From: Halomonas aestuarii
Lineage (GTDB): Bacteria > Pseudomonadota > Gammaproteobacteria > Pseudomonadales > Halomonadaceae
Assembly: GCF_001886615.1 (NCBI RefSeq)
Contig: NZ_CP018139.1
Span: 3,286,001 to 3,350,000, forward strand
Direction: 5' to 3'
Length of the DNA stretch: 64,000 nt
The position numbers and the translations under genes are program-made. Shown here piece after piece: positions 51,056 to 62,757 of the stretch. The notes under the pieces were generated by a model. The model saw only the letters and a program-made list of their open reading frames with translations. It did not search any database and was not told the origin of the DNA. The first letter of the stretch is position 1, and every line of letters starts with the position of its first letter.

Positions 51056-52700
51056 AGACACGCTCCTTGAAGGGTTTGAGGCCGATGCGGCGATAGGTGT
51101 CGAGGAAGGTCTCGTCGGGCTGGCGGTTGCCGACGTAGACCTGCAGCAGCTTGTCGATCACGCTCGGGACGTCCTCGCGGAAGAAGGAGGGGCCGAGGAT
51201 CTTGCCGAGCGAGGTGCCGTTGCCCTGGCTGCCGCCCAGCGAGATCTGGTAGTACTCCTCGCCCTTCTTGTCGACGCCGAGGATGCCGATGTTGCCGACG
51301 TGGTGGTGGCCGCAGGCGTTCATGCAGCCGGAGATGTTGAGCTCCAGGGGGCCCAGGTCGTAGAGGAAGTCGAGGTCCTCGAAGCGCTCCTGGATGGCGT
51401 GGGCGACCGGGATCGACTTGGCGTTGGCCAGGCCGCAGTAGTCGCCGCCGGGGCAGCAGATCAGGTCGGCCAGGGTGCCCACAGTGGGGTTGGCCATGCC
51501 GAGGGCCTCCAGCCGCTGCCAGAGTGCCTCGATCCGGTCCACCGGCACGTCGGTGAGCACCAGGTTCTGCTCGTGGGTGACCCGCAGCTCGCCGTGGCCG
51601 AACTCGTCCGCCAGGTCCGCCACCGCGGCCATCTGCTCCGAGGTGACATCGCCCGGCGAGTGCTCGCGGCGCTTCAGCGAGAGGGTCACCGCCTTGTAGC
51701 CGGGCACCTTGTGACCGGTGACGTTGTTGGTGACGAAGCGGGCGAAGGCCCGGTTTTCCCCGCGCAGCCGCTCGAAGGCCTCGATGGCGTCGTTCGCGAC
51801 CTCGCGGCGCGGCGGCTCGACGAAGTGGCCGGCCACGGCCGCCAGGGCCTCGTCGTTCAGGGTCTGGGGGCCATCCTTGAGGTGGGCCCACTCCTCCTCG
51901 ACGCGGCGGCGGAACTCGTCGACGCCCAGCGCCTTGACCAGGATCTTGATGCGGGCCTTGAACTTGTTGTCGCGGCGGCCGAACTGGTTGTAGACCCGCA
52001 CCAGCGCTTCCAGGTAGGTCAGCAGGTGCTGCCAGGGCAGGTCCTCGCGCACCACCTCGCCGATCATCGGCGTGCGACCGAGGCCCCCGCCGGCCAGCAC
52101 CTTGACGCGCACCTCGCCGTGGCGGTCGCGCCACAGGCGCAGGCCGACGTCGTGGACCTGGATGGCGGCTCGATCCTCCGCGGCCCCGGTCACGGCGATC
52201 TTGAACTTGCGCGGCAGGAAGGCGAACTCGGGGTGGAAGGTCGACCACTGGCGGATCAGCTCGCACCAGGGACGGGGATCGACCTCCTCGTCGGCGGCCA
52301 CGCCCGAGAACTGGTCGGTGGTGGTGTTGCGGATGTCGTTGCCGCTGGTCTGGATGGCATGCATCTGCACGCTGGCAAGGTCGGCCAGGATGTCCGGCAC
52401 GTCCTCGAGCTTCGGCCAGTTCAGCTGGAGGTTGGTGCGGGTGGTGAAGTGGCCGTAGCCGCGGTCGTAGCGGGCGGCGATCTCGCCCAGCTTGCGCAGC
52501 TGGTAGGACGCCAGCATGCCGTAGGGAATGGCGATGCGCAGCATGGGGGCGTAGCGCTGGATATAGAGGCCGTTCTGCAGGCGCAGCGGCAGGAACTCCT
52601 CTTCGCCGAGCTGACCGGCGAGATAGCGGCGCATCTGGTCGCGAAACTGGGCGACGCGTTCATCGACCAGGGTCTGGTCGTGGGAGTCGTAACGGTACAT
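51048..52700 (-). CDS. cysI: Sulfite reductase hemoprotein (nitrite/sulfite reductase family)
   Basis: 550 aa. The siroheme-4Fe-4S ligands are CPGGDYC (about 395-401) and CMNAC (about 437-441); the substrate Arg/Lys cluster and the repeat of two ferredoxin-like halves are seen (FTTRTNLQLNWPK near 87 and RVTHEQNLVL near 350). It reduces sulfite to sulfide for cysteine synthesis. No cysJ flavoprotein gene is near, consistent with ferredoxin- or DUF934-linked systems. Confidence 0.92.
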   Translation of the reverse strand: MYRYDSHDQTLVDERVAQFRDQMRRYLAGQLGEEEFLPLRLQNGLYIQRYAPMLRIAIPYGMLASYQLRKLGEIAARYDRGYGHFTTRTNLQLNWPKLEDVPDILADLASVQMHAIQTSGNDIRNTTTDQFSGVAADEEVDPRPWCELIRQWSTFHPEFAFLPRKFKIAVTGAAEDRAAIQVHDVGLRLWRDRHGEVRVKVLAGGGLGRTPMIGEVVREDLPWQHLLTYLEALVRVYNQFGRRDNKFKARIKILVKALGVDEFRRRVEEEWAHLKDGPQTLNDEALAAVAGHFVEPPRREVANDAIEAFERLRGENRAFARFVTNNVTGHKVPGYKAVTLSLKRREHSPGDVTSEQMAAVADLADEFGHGELRVTHEQNLVLTDVPVDRIEALWQRLEALGMANPTVGTLADLICCPGGDYCGLANAKSIPVAHAIQERFEDLDFLYDLGPLELNISGCMNACGHHHVGNIGILGVDKKGEEYYQISLGGSQGNGTSLGKILGPSFFREDVPSVIDKLLQVYVGNRQPDETFLDTYRRIGLKPFKERVYA

Positions 52701-52760
52701 GCAGCGCGTTCCTGGATCGAGAGAATCATGGACGTTGTGCGCCACGATACCCGCTCGTAG

Positions 52761-52785
52761 TTATTCTAGAAAAGAATAAATATTC
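52761..52785. promoter_or_regulatory. AT-rich inverted repeats in front of cysI
   Basis: TTATTCT-AGAAA-AGAATAA (52761-52779) and the overlapping GAATA-AA-TATTC (52774-52785) lie 61-85 bases upstream of cysI in the 130-base spacer to the MATE gene. The region is strikingly AT-rich against its surroundings. A CysB or other sulfur-regulator site is possible, as CysB sites contain TTAT/ATAA halves. Confidence 0.5.
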
Positions 52786-52830
52786 ATAGTTTATATGCAA
52801 AATGGAATGACGAGCCGCGATGCGCCGGGC

Positions 52831-54159
52831 TCAGAGGGCCAGGGACTGCCAGTGTCGCCGCTGCCAGATCAGCACGAACCAGGCCGAGTTGAGGCAGCGG
52901 TAGCCCAACTGGACCCACCAGATGCCGAGCAGCCCCTGATCGAGCCCCACGCCCACCCACCAGGCCAGCGGCAGGAACACCAGCCATTGCAGGGTGAGGG
53001 TGGTGGTCATCACGGTGCGGTTCGCCCCGGCCCCCAGCAGGGCCTGGGCGAACACCAGGGCGGCGGCGTCGAGCACGATCATCACCGCGGTGAGCTGCAG
53101 CGGCAGCCGGCCCAGGTCGACCAGGGCGGGGTCGTGCAGGAAGAGGCGCAGCACCGCCTCGGGGAACAGCAGCATCGGCAGGGCCAGGACGCCCAGGCAG
53201 CACCAGGCCAGCCGCACCACGTCCCAGCCCCAGCGGTGGGCCTCCCCGTGGGCCTGTCGCCCCAGGGCCTGGCCGACCAGGCTCATCGCCGCCATGCCGA
53301 GTCCCACGCCGGGCAGGATCAGCAGCAGCGAGAGGTTCACCAGCACGTGGCCCACCGCGACGCTGGCGGTGTCGATGCGGCCCAGGATCAAGAACAGTAC
53401 GGCATAGCCGGCCGCGAACCACAGCTGCTGAAAGGAGTGGGGTGTGGCCAGGCGCAGGGTGGTCAGCAGGGCGTGGCGCCGGGGGCGCTCGGCCAGGAAG
53501 CCACTGCCGGTGGCGTGGCGCAGGCTGAGCCCGGCCCAGATGGCGAGGCCGGCGAAGAGCGAGAGGCTGGTGCCGGCCCCGGCACCGGCCGCGCCCATGG
53601 CCGGCAGCCCGGCCAGCCCGAAGATCAGGCCGAGGCTCGCGACCACGTTGATGGCATGCATCACCAGGATGATGCGCAGGTAGAGGCCGGTCTGCTGGAT
53701 GCCGTTCCAGTAGCCGCGGAAGCAGAAGATCATTGCCACCGGGATCAGCGACAGCACCCGCCAGCGGAAGTACTCCACCGCCACGGCCCCGACCGCCGGA
53801 TCCTGGGTGATCAGCGCCAGGAGGCGCGGTGCCTGCCACAGGCACAGCAGGGTCAGCGGGCCGGCCACGGCCAGCGCGATCGCCAGCCCCGCATTGAGCG
53901 GCAGGGCGCGCCGGCCCCAGGCCTGCTCGCCGTGGCGCCTCGCCGTCTGGGCCTGCACGCCCGACGATAGGCCGAAGACCACCGCGGTGGTCAGGAACAT
54001 CGCGTAGCCGCCGATGCCCACGCCGGCCAGGGGCACCTGGCCGAGCGAGCCCACCAGGGCCGCGTCGATCAGGTTGAGCAGGCTCTGGGTGAGCATGCCC
54101 GCGATGATCGGCAGGGAGAGGCGCAGGATCGTCTGGCGTCGGCTGGGCTCGGGCAGCAT
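52831..54159 (-). CDS. MATE-family multidrug efflux transporter
   Basis: 442 aa, twelve membrane helices. The DinF-type features are LSLPIIAGMLTQSLLNLIDAALVG (split: PIIAGMLTQSLLNLIDAALV, about 14-33) and FGLSSGVQAQTARRHGE. DinF/NorM-type proteins exchange Na+ or H+ for cationic drugs. Substrate is unknown. ATG 54159 chosen: the GTG 9 codons earlier lacks a ribosome site. Confidence 0.87.
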   Translation of the reverse strand: MLPEPSRRQTILRLSLPIIAGMLTQSLLNLIDAALVGSLGQVPLAGVGIGGYAMFLTTAVVFGLSSGVQAQTARRHGEQAWGRRALPLNAGLAIALAVAGPLTLLCLWQAPRLLALITQDPAVGAVAVEYFRWRVLSLIPVAMIFCFRGYWNGIQQTGLYLRIILVMHAINVVASLGLIFGLAGLPAMGAAGAGAGTSLSLFAGLAIWAGLSLRHATGSGFLAERPRRHALLTTLRLATPHSFQQLWFAAGYAVLFLILGRIDTASVAVGHVLVNLSLLLILPGVGLGMAAMSLVGQALGRQAHGEAHRWGWDVVRLAWCCLGVLALPMLLFPEAVLRLFLHDPALVDLGRLPLQLTAVMIVLDAAALVFAQALLGAGANRTVMTTTLTLQWLVFLPLAWWVGVGLDQGLLGIWWVQLGYRCLNSAWFVLIWQRRHWQSLAL

Positions 54160-54188
54160 CCGTCTTCCGGAAAGGGAGGGAATCACAT

Positions 54189-54206
54189 GGCCCGCCGGAG
54201 CGGGCC
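54189..54206 (-). terminator. Hairpin after metH
   Basis: GGCCCGC-CGGA-GCGGGCC, 7-bp stem and tetraloop, 17 bases beyond the metH stop on the minus strand. No T-run. Confidence 0.55.
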
Positions 54207-54210
54207 GACG

Positions 54211-54223
54211 GGGTCAGGCGGGG

Positions 54224-54230
<7 letters not shown>
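54211..54230. repeat. 10-bp tandem duplication across the metH stop codon
   Basis: GGGTCAGGCG occurs twice in direct succession (54211-54220, 54221-54230), followed by a partial third GGGTC. The metH stop (TCA on the plus strand at 54224-54226) is in the second copy, so each copy carries a TGA. Looks like replication slippage. Confidence 0.85.
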
Positions 54231-57925
<3,695 letters not shown>

Positions 57926-58231
57926 GGGTCGGGTCAATCTCCAGCGAAGAGGCGTCAGGGGTCCGGCCGGCAGCGCGGCGCCTGGGGCGTCTTGTGTCGT
58001 GCATGCGCTGCGGGCAACGGGCGGCCTGCCGGGGGTCGGCACGTCGGCAGGTCGCCGGGGAAGGCGAACATCTTAGCAAAAGCCGCCGCGCCGCGGCAGG
58101 GGGCAGGATAAAACCCAGCAATTCAGTCGGGATTGTGTCGGCCGCGCGGGTCGCTTACCATTGGGCCATCACACTTTCCGTACCCGTCGCCTCGGCCCGC
58201 CGACGCGACGCGTCACGATAGCGAGAGCACC
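57926..58231. other. Divergent metH-nfuA spacer
   Basis: 306 bases without a gene between the starts of metH (minus) and nfuA (plus). It must hold both promoters. I looked for cobalamin and SAH riboswitch cores on the metH side and saw neither. No strong repeat stands out; an AGATGTTCGCC-type AT island at about 58066-58080 (plus ATCTTAGC) is the only clear non-GC block. Confidence 0.6.
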
Positions 58232-58822
58232 ATGAGCGACAGCATCCAGATCACCGACAGCGCCCAGGACTACCTCGCCGAGCTGCTCGAGAAGCAGAAC
58301 GTCGAGGGTATCGCGGTTCGCATCTTCATCACCCAGCCCGGCACCCCCTATGCCGAGACCTGCCTGGCCTACTGCCGTCCCGGCGAGGAAGAGCCCAGCG
58401 ACGAGCTGCTGGAGCTGGAGAAGATCCGCGTCTACCTGGACAAGAACAGCCTGCCCTTCCTCGAGGAGGCCGTGGTCGACTTCAACGCCGACCGCATGGG
58501 CGGCCAGCTGACCATCAAGGCACCCAACGCCAAGATGCCCAAGGTGAATGCGGACAGCCCGCTCGAGGATCGCGTCAACTACATCCTCTACAGCGAGATC
58601 AACCCGGGCCTGGCCTCCCACGGCGGCGAGATCAAGCTGGTCGAGCTGACCGAGGACCAGGTGGCGGTGCTGGCCTTCGGCGGTGGCTGCCAGGGCTGCG
58701 CCGCGGTGGACCTGACCCTCAAGGATGGCGTCGAGAAGACCCTGATGGAGCGCATCCCGGAACTCGCCGGCATCCGTGACGTCACCGACCACTCGGACAC
58801 TACCAACGCCTACTATCGCTGA
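58232..58822 (+). CDS. nfuA: Fe-S biogenesis protein NfuA
   Basis: 196 aa. An N-terminal degenerate A-type carrier domain (about 1-100, starting [16 protein letters not shown]) is followed by the Nfu domain (about 110-196) with the cluster-binding CQGC in [11 protein letters not shown] (about 154-157). It carries 4Fe-4S clusters to client enzymes, especially under stress. ATG 58232 matches the family start. Confidence 0.94.
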   Translation: MSDSIQITDSAQDYLAELLEKQNVEGIAVRIFITQPGTPYAETCLAYCRPGEEEPSDELLELEKIRVYLDKNSLPFLEEAVVDFNADRMGGQLTIKAPNAKMPKVNADSPLEDRVNYILYSEINPGLASHGGEIKLVELTEDQVAVLAFGGGCQGCAAVDLTLKDGVEKTLMERIPELAGIRDVTDHSDTTNAYYR

Positions 58823-58836
58823 GGCGTGATGACTCA

Positions 58837-58911
58837 CGGGGAGGCCATGGCCTCCCCGCGACATCCTTACTCGATCTCCTCCCTCGAAGGCCCCGCATCC
58901 GCGGGGCCTTC
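58837..58911 (+). terminator. Two hairpins after nfuA
   Basis: A perfect palindrome CGGGGAGGCCA/TGGCCTCCCCG (58837-58858) starts 14 bases after the nfuA stop. A second stem GAAGGCCCCGC-ATCC-GCGGGGCCTTC (58886-58911) follows, inside the 3' end of the convergent KfrA-like gene. Neither has a good T-run. Together they probably end transcription from both sides. Confidence 0.7.
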
Positions 58912-59907
58912 GTCGTCTCCGGCGGCCTGTGCGTCCTCCCGGCCCGGCACCGGCGCCTGCCAGAGGCAGCGGTGGAGCTGGGCCTCCAGGTCGCGTAGCC
59001 GGCGCGCCTGCTCCTCCAGCAGCTGCTTCTGCTCATCGACGCGTGCCTGCAGCAGGGCCTGTTCATGCGCCAGCATGCGGCTGCGCTCCTCCGCCTGGTG
59101 GCGTGCCCACTCGGTCTCCCGGTGGCGCTTCTCCTCCTCGGCCAGGGCGCCCCGCGCCTCCTGGACCAGCTGCTGTGCCCGCTCGAGGCGCGTCTCCAGC
59201 TGCTGCTGTCGCTGGGCATGGCCCTTGTCGGCGGCCTGGCGTTCCTGGCGCGCCTCGTCGAGCAGGCCCATCAGCCGGGCCTCGCTGGTCTCATGGCGCT
59301 TCTCCTCGCGAGCGAGGCGCTCCTGATGGCGTGACGCCTGCTCGGCGAGTGCCTGCTGCTGCTCGCGGGCCTGGCGCTCGTGCTCCTCCTGGAGGCTCGC
59401 TAGCTGCGCCTCGAACCGCGACTGGCGGCTCGCCAGCTTCGCCTCGCGTTCGGCGAGGGCGTCGCGCTCGGCTTCCCGGCGGGCCAGCTCGCCGCTCTGT
59501 TCCTGCAGGCGCTGCTCGGTGCGAGCCAGGTGGGCGGACAGCGCCGACTCGCGTTGTTCGGCGTCCTCGGCCCGGCGTGAGGCCTCCCCGGCCTCCTCGC
59601 GGGCCTCCTCCACCCGGCCATCGGCCTCCTGGCGATAGTGGGCGAGTGCCTCGTGGGCCGAGCCCTGGGCCTTCTCCCACAGCGCCTCGGCCAGTTCCTG
59701 CAGCCCCTCCGGCATCCCGCGAGGAGGAGGCTGGTCGCGATTCTCCTCGCGCCGCGTCCGCCACTCCCGCAGGTGGTCGCTGATGGTGGTGAAGCTGCCG
59801 GTGCCGAGCACCTCGCGCACCTTGTGCACGCTCGGGGCCTCTCCCTTCTCGAGCAGGGCATCGACGGCCCGCTGTACATCCTCGTAACGCACGCCGCTGC
59901 GCGCCAT
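58867..59907 (-). CDS. KfrA-like DNA-binding protein with long coiled coil
   Basis: 346 aa. The N-terminal KfrA_N domain (about 1-110) starts MARSGVRYEDVQRAVDALL and contains TGSFTTISDHLREWR (about 36-50), the DNA-recognition part. From about 110 to 310 it is an almost unbroken Ala/Glu/Gln/Arg coiled coil (QEQ, EEA repeats). Plasmid KfrA is a coiled-coil repressor that binds its own palindromic operator. Here the gene is chromosomal and divergent from a recombinase; the spacer has a perfect palindrome. Confidence 0.87.
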   Translation of the reverse strand: MARSGVRYEDVQRAVDALLEKGEAPSVHKVREVLGTGSFTTISDHLREWRTRREENRDQPPPRGMPEGLQELAEALWEKAQGSAHEALAHYRQEADGRVEEAREEAGEASRRAEDAEQRESALSAHLARTEQRLQEQSGELARREAERDALAEREAKLASRQSRFEAQLASLQEEHERQAREQQQALAEQASRHQERLAREEKRHETSEARLMGLLDEARQERQAADKGHAQRQQQLETRLERAQQLVQEARGALAEEEKRHRETEWARHQAEERSRMLAHEQALLQARVDEQKQLLEEQARRLRDLEAQLHRCLWQAPVPGREDAQAAGDDEGPADAGPSREEIE

Positions 59908-59999
59908 GGTCGTCCCCTCATGGTGATCCGCTGGGCTGTCTGCCGGCCTGGCGACAGGTCATGGGCGCCAGTCTACCCCGGATATCCTGAATAGAGAAG

Positions 60000-60049
60000 A
60001 TTATTACGTACTACGTAATGCGTAATAATATTTATCTTTAGCGATAAAT
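60000..60049. promoter_or_regulatory. AT-rich palindromes between the kfrA-like and recombinase genes
   Basis: ATTACGTA-C-TACGTAAT (60003-60019) is a perfect palindrome with a 1-base centre. Around it ATTATTACG (60000-60008) pairs with CGTAATAAT (60021-60029). Next comes ATTTATC-TTTAGC-GATAAAT (60030-60049). They lie 93-142 bases upstream of the KfrA-like start, in an AT-rich island within about 70% GC DNA. Likely operator(s). Confidence 0.7.
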
Positions 60050-60139
60050 AATCAAGATTACGCGGCTTATCTTGAATTTCTTGGGCCGGCAGGCGGATAC
60101 TGTGCCGCAGGGACCGGCAGGGCAAGTGCCCCGGACAGG

Positions 60140-60195
60140 GGCCTCGGGGTAAAGGCCTCGGGGTAAAGGGCTAGGGGTAAAGGCCTGGGGGAAAC
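60140..60195. repeat. Four 14-bp tandem repeats upstream of the recombinase
   Basis: Units at 60140-60153, 60154-60167 (both GGCCTCGGGGTAAA), 60168-60181 (GGGCTAGGGGTAAA) and 60182-60195 (GGCCTGGGGGAAAC). The first two are identical, the others diverge. They end 33 bases before the recombinase start. Iteron-like arrangement; could be protein-binding sites or a slippage product. The 321-base spacer 59908-60228 has no other gene. Confidence 0.85.
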
Positions 60196-60228
60196 AGAGC
60201 CCGGGAAAAACCAACAGGGAGGCAGGAC

Positions 60229-61446
60229 ATGGGGCGCGACGAGAGCCCGCAGGAACCGGTCGACACGCAACGCCAGGTGCATGAAGGGGCACCTCCGGGC
60301 GAGCTGACCCCACCACCGGAGTCAGGCGAGGCACTGACGCTGCCGGCGGGCGTGCATATCGCGGCCGGCAGCGACGGCGAGGCCGTGGCGCGATGGCTCG
60401 CCGAGTATCGCGCGAGCCCACAGACGCAGCGCGCCTATCGACGCGAGGTACAGCGGCTGCTGATGTGGCTGGCCGGCCAGGGCAGGGGGCTTGGCGACCT
60501 GCGCCGGGAGGACCTGGATGCCTTCGAGGCCTTCCTGGCCGACCCGCGCCCCGTGGCGCGCTGGATCGGCCCGGTCCGCCCACGCACCGACCCTCGCTGG
60601 CGTCCCTTCCGGGGGCCACTGTCCCCCTCGAGCCGCCGGCAGAGCCTGGTCATCCTGCAGGGCATGTACGCCTGGCTTGTCGAGGCGGGCTGGGTCTCCC
60701 ACAACCCGTTCCGGCTGATGCGCGACAAGCGGCGTCGCCTGGACAATCGGCAGGGCGGCATCGAGCGCTACCTCGAGAGACCCGTGTGGGCGTGGTTCTG
60801 GGCCTGGCTCAACCGGCCGGTGGCGGCGGACGCCTCCTCGCGCCGGGTCTTCGAGCAGTCGCGTCGGCGGCTGGTCTTCGGCTTCGCCTACCTGCTGGCC
60901 CCGCGCATCGGCGAGATGAGTGCGGCGTGCATGAACGACTTCGTGCGCCGCGAGGGGCGCTGGTGGTGGCATGTCGTGGGCAAGGGCGACAAGGCGGCGC
61001 GCATCCCGGTGCCGCCGGACATGCTGGCCCTGCTGGAGGCCTGGCGGGCGCAGCTGGGGCTGTCGCGCCTTCCTTCACCCGATGAGGAGGGCCCGCTGCT
61101 GCGGGCCCTGGACGGCACCCGGGGGCTCGGCGACAACCGGCTCTACCGGCTGATCCGCGAGGCCTTCGGCGAGGCGGCGGACGTGCTCGAGGCCGAGGAG
61201 GGCGAGGCGGCCCGCGACGCCGTGTTGCGCCTGCGCCGGGCCACGCCCCACTGGTTGCGCCATACGGCCCTGACCCACCAGGCCCAGGCCGGCGTGGAGC
61301 TGCGCTACCTGGCGGGGACTGCACGACACTCGCGCCTGGACACCACGGCGCGCTACCTGCACGCCGAGGACGAGGAGTGGCATCGCCAGCAGGCCCGCCA
61401 TGGCCTGGGGGATTTCACGGCCGGGCATGACGTCGACCGGGGGTGA
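60229..61446 (+). CDS. Tyrosine recombinase / site-specific integrase
   Basis: 405 aa. N-terminal SAM-like core-binding domain (about 55-165; SPQTQRAYRREVQRLLMWL near 63) and C-terminal catalytic domain. Active residues: Arg in APRIGEMS (about 226), HxxR in HWLRHTAL (about 342-349), His in TARHSRLDTTARYLH with Tyr at about 380. ATG 60229 has GGGAGG before it. No phage or transposon genes adjoin it, so it looks like a resident chromosomal recombinase. Target site unknown. Confidence 0.87.
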   Translation: MGRDESPQEPVDTQRQVHEGAPPGELTPPPESGEALTLPAGVHIAAGSDGEAVARWLAEYRASPQTQRAYRREVQRLLMWLAGQGRGLGDLRREDLDAFEAFLADPRPVARWIGPVRPRTDPRWRPFRGPLSPSSRRQSLVILQGMYAWLVEAGWVSHNPFRLMRDKRRRLDNRQGGIERYLERPVWAWFWAWLNRPVAADASSRRVFEQSRRRLVFGFAYLLAPRIGEMSAACMNDFVRREGRWWWHVVGKGDKAARIPVPPDMLALLEAWRAQLGLSRLPSPDEEGPLLRALDGTRGLGDNRLYRLIREAFGEAADVLEAEEGEAARDAVLRLRRATPHWLRHTALTHQAQAGVELRYLAGTARHSRLDTTARYLHAEDEEWHRQQARHGLGDFTAGHDVDRG

Positions 61447-61515
61447 TCCGGACGGGGAGGATCGAGATAGGGGACCCGAGCCGTTATAATGGCCCCATTG
61501 CCTTGAGGAGAGACC

Positions 61516-61944
61516 ATGAGTTCCGAGACCACCGCCGAACAGGCCCAGCAGGAGCTTCTCGACGAGTTCGAGATGTTCGACAACTGGATGGATCGCTACC
61601 AGTACATCATCGACATGGGCAAGCAGCTGCCGGCCTTTCCGGATGAGTGGAAGGTCGACGAGCTGAAGATCCAGGGCTGCCAGTCCAACGTCTGGATGCG
61701 CCACCGCCGAGAGGGCGAGACCCTGCACTTCGATGCGGTCTCCGACGCCGCCATCGTCTCCGGGCTGATTGCCGTGCTGATGCGCATCTACAACGATCGC
61801 CGGCCCGAGGACATCCGCGCCACCAGCCCGCACTTCCTCAAGGATCTGGGCCTCGACAAGCACCTCTCGCCGACCCGCAGCAACGGCCTCAATGCCATGC
61901 TGGAGCGGATCTACCGGGTGGCCGAGCAGGAAGCGGTCGCCTGA
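61516..61944 (+). CDS. sufE: Cysteine desulfuration protein SufE
   Basis: 142 aa. Start with DNWMDRYQYIIDMGKQLP (about 19-36) and the active Cys in KIQGCQSNVWM (about 55), both typical of SufE/CsdE. It accepts sulfur from SufS or CsdA. No suf operon is adjacent, so the partner desulfurase cannot be told. Ends one base before the yidD stop on the other strand. Confidence 0.92.
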   Translation: MSSETTAEQAQQELLDEFEMFDNWMDRYQYIIDMGKQLPAFPDEWKVDELKIQGCQSNVWMRHRREGETLHFDAVSDAAIVSGLIAVLMRIYNDRRPEDIRATSPHFLKDLGLDKHLSPTRSNGLNAMLERIYRVAEQEAVA

Positions 61945-62298
61945 TCAGGGAGCGTCCTGCTGCCGGTCGTCGGACCGGCAGCGGAAGTGCTCGTCCAGCT
62001 CCGGGTCCTCCCGACACAGCGCCTCGCTGGGCCCGCCCGGCACCGGATCGATACCCCCCTCGCAGCCCGGGTGGCAGCGGGCGATGCGGCGAAGCGCCAT
62101 CAGTCCGCCCTTGAAGGGGCCGTGCACCCGCAGCGCCTCCACCGCATAGGCGGAACAGCTCGGCCAGTAGCGGCAGCGCGGCCCCAGCAGGGGGCTCAGC
62201 GTGACCTGGTAGGTCTTCACCAGGCCGATCATCGCGATGCCGAGCGCGCGCGTGAGGAGTGCCGTCAGGCGTCGCCACCAGGCCGCCGGGGCGGTCAT
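61945..62298 (-). CDS. yidD: Membrane protein insertion efficiency factor YidD
   Basis: 117 aa. The DUF37 core is complete: LVKTYQVTLSPLLGPRCRYWPSC (split: TLSPLLGPRCRYWPSCS, about 33-49), YAVEALRVHGPFKGG and RRIARCHPGCEGGIDPVP. The N-terminal part is hydrophobic/amphipathic. It assists YidC-dependent insertion. Usually located between rnpA and yidC; here it is next to hisI. The extension after DPVP is longer than usual. Confidence 0.9.
   Translation of the reverse strand: MTAPAAWWRRLTALLTRALGIAMIGLVKTYQVTLSPLLGPRCRYWPSCSAYAVEALRVHGPFKGGLMALRRIARCHPGCEGGIDPVPGGPSEALCREDPELDEHFRCRSDDRQQDAP
61959..61982 (+). terminator. Hairpin after sufE
   Basis: GCTGCCGGTC-GTCG-GACCGGCAGC, a perfect 10-bp stem 15 bases after the sufE stop and inside the yidD 3' end. 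No T-run. Confidence 0.6.
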
Positions 62299-62316
62299 GG
62301 GTCGGCCCTTTTCATC

Positions 62317-62757
62317 TCAGCCCTTGCCATAGAGCGTATCGGGATCGATCAGCGGATCGCTGCTGATGCGCGCCCGATCGCCCTCCAGCGCCACGTAGAA
62401 GCAGCTGCGCCGCCCGCTGTGGCAGGCAGGCCCCGTCTGATCCACCTGCAGCAGCAGGGTGTCGCCGTCGCAGTCCAGGGCAGCGGCCATGAGCCGCTGC
62501 TGCTGACCGGAGCTCTCCCCCTTGCGCCACAGCTTTCCCCGCGAGCGCGACCAGTAGCAGACGCGGCCGGTCCGCAGGGTCTCCTCCAGGGCATCGCGGT
62601 TCATCCACGCCATCATCAGCACCTCGCCGCTGTCATGCTGCTGGGCGATGGCGGGGATCAGGCCGTCGGCATTGAAGCCGACGGCCGCCAGGATCTCGGC
62701 CAGGGGCACGTGGCTGTCGCGGGGGGCCCGCTCGAGGGCCTTGAAGGATTGGCTCAT
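62317..62757 (-). CDS. hisI: Phosphoribosyl-AMP cyclohydrolase HisI
   Basis: 146 aa from ATG 62757 (overlaps the regulator stop, ATGA). GFNADGLIPAIAQQHDSGEV (about 26-45), MMAWMN, YWSRSRGKLWRKGESSG and the metal motifs LDCDGD (Cys, two Asp) and ACHSGRRSCF (two Cys) are intact. It opens the adenine ring in histidine synthesis, a zinc and magnesium enzyme. HisE is not fused. Coupling to a Zur-type regulator suggests zinc-linked expression or a paralogue role. Confidence 0.92.
   Translation of the reverse strand: MSQSFKALERAPRDSHVPLAEILAAVGFNADGLIPAIAQQHDSGEVLMMAWMNRDALEETLRTGRVCYWSRSRGKLWRKGESSGQQQRLMAAALDCDGDTLLLQVDQTGPACHSGRRSCFYVALEGDRARISSDPLIDPDTLYGKG

Noticed and set aside
57926..58231. 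Cobalamin or SAH riboswitch before metH
   Set aside because: No B12-box-like core or SAH riboswitch core could be aligned by eye in the leader on the minus strand.
60229..61446. Integrase as sign of a prophage
   Set aside because: No capsid, tail, replication or lysis genes are near; the flanking genes are sufE, nfuA and a KfrA-like gene.
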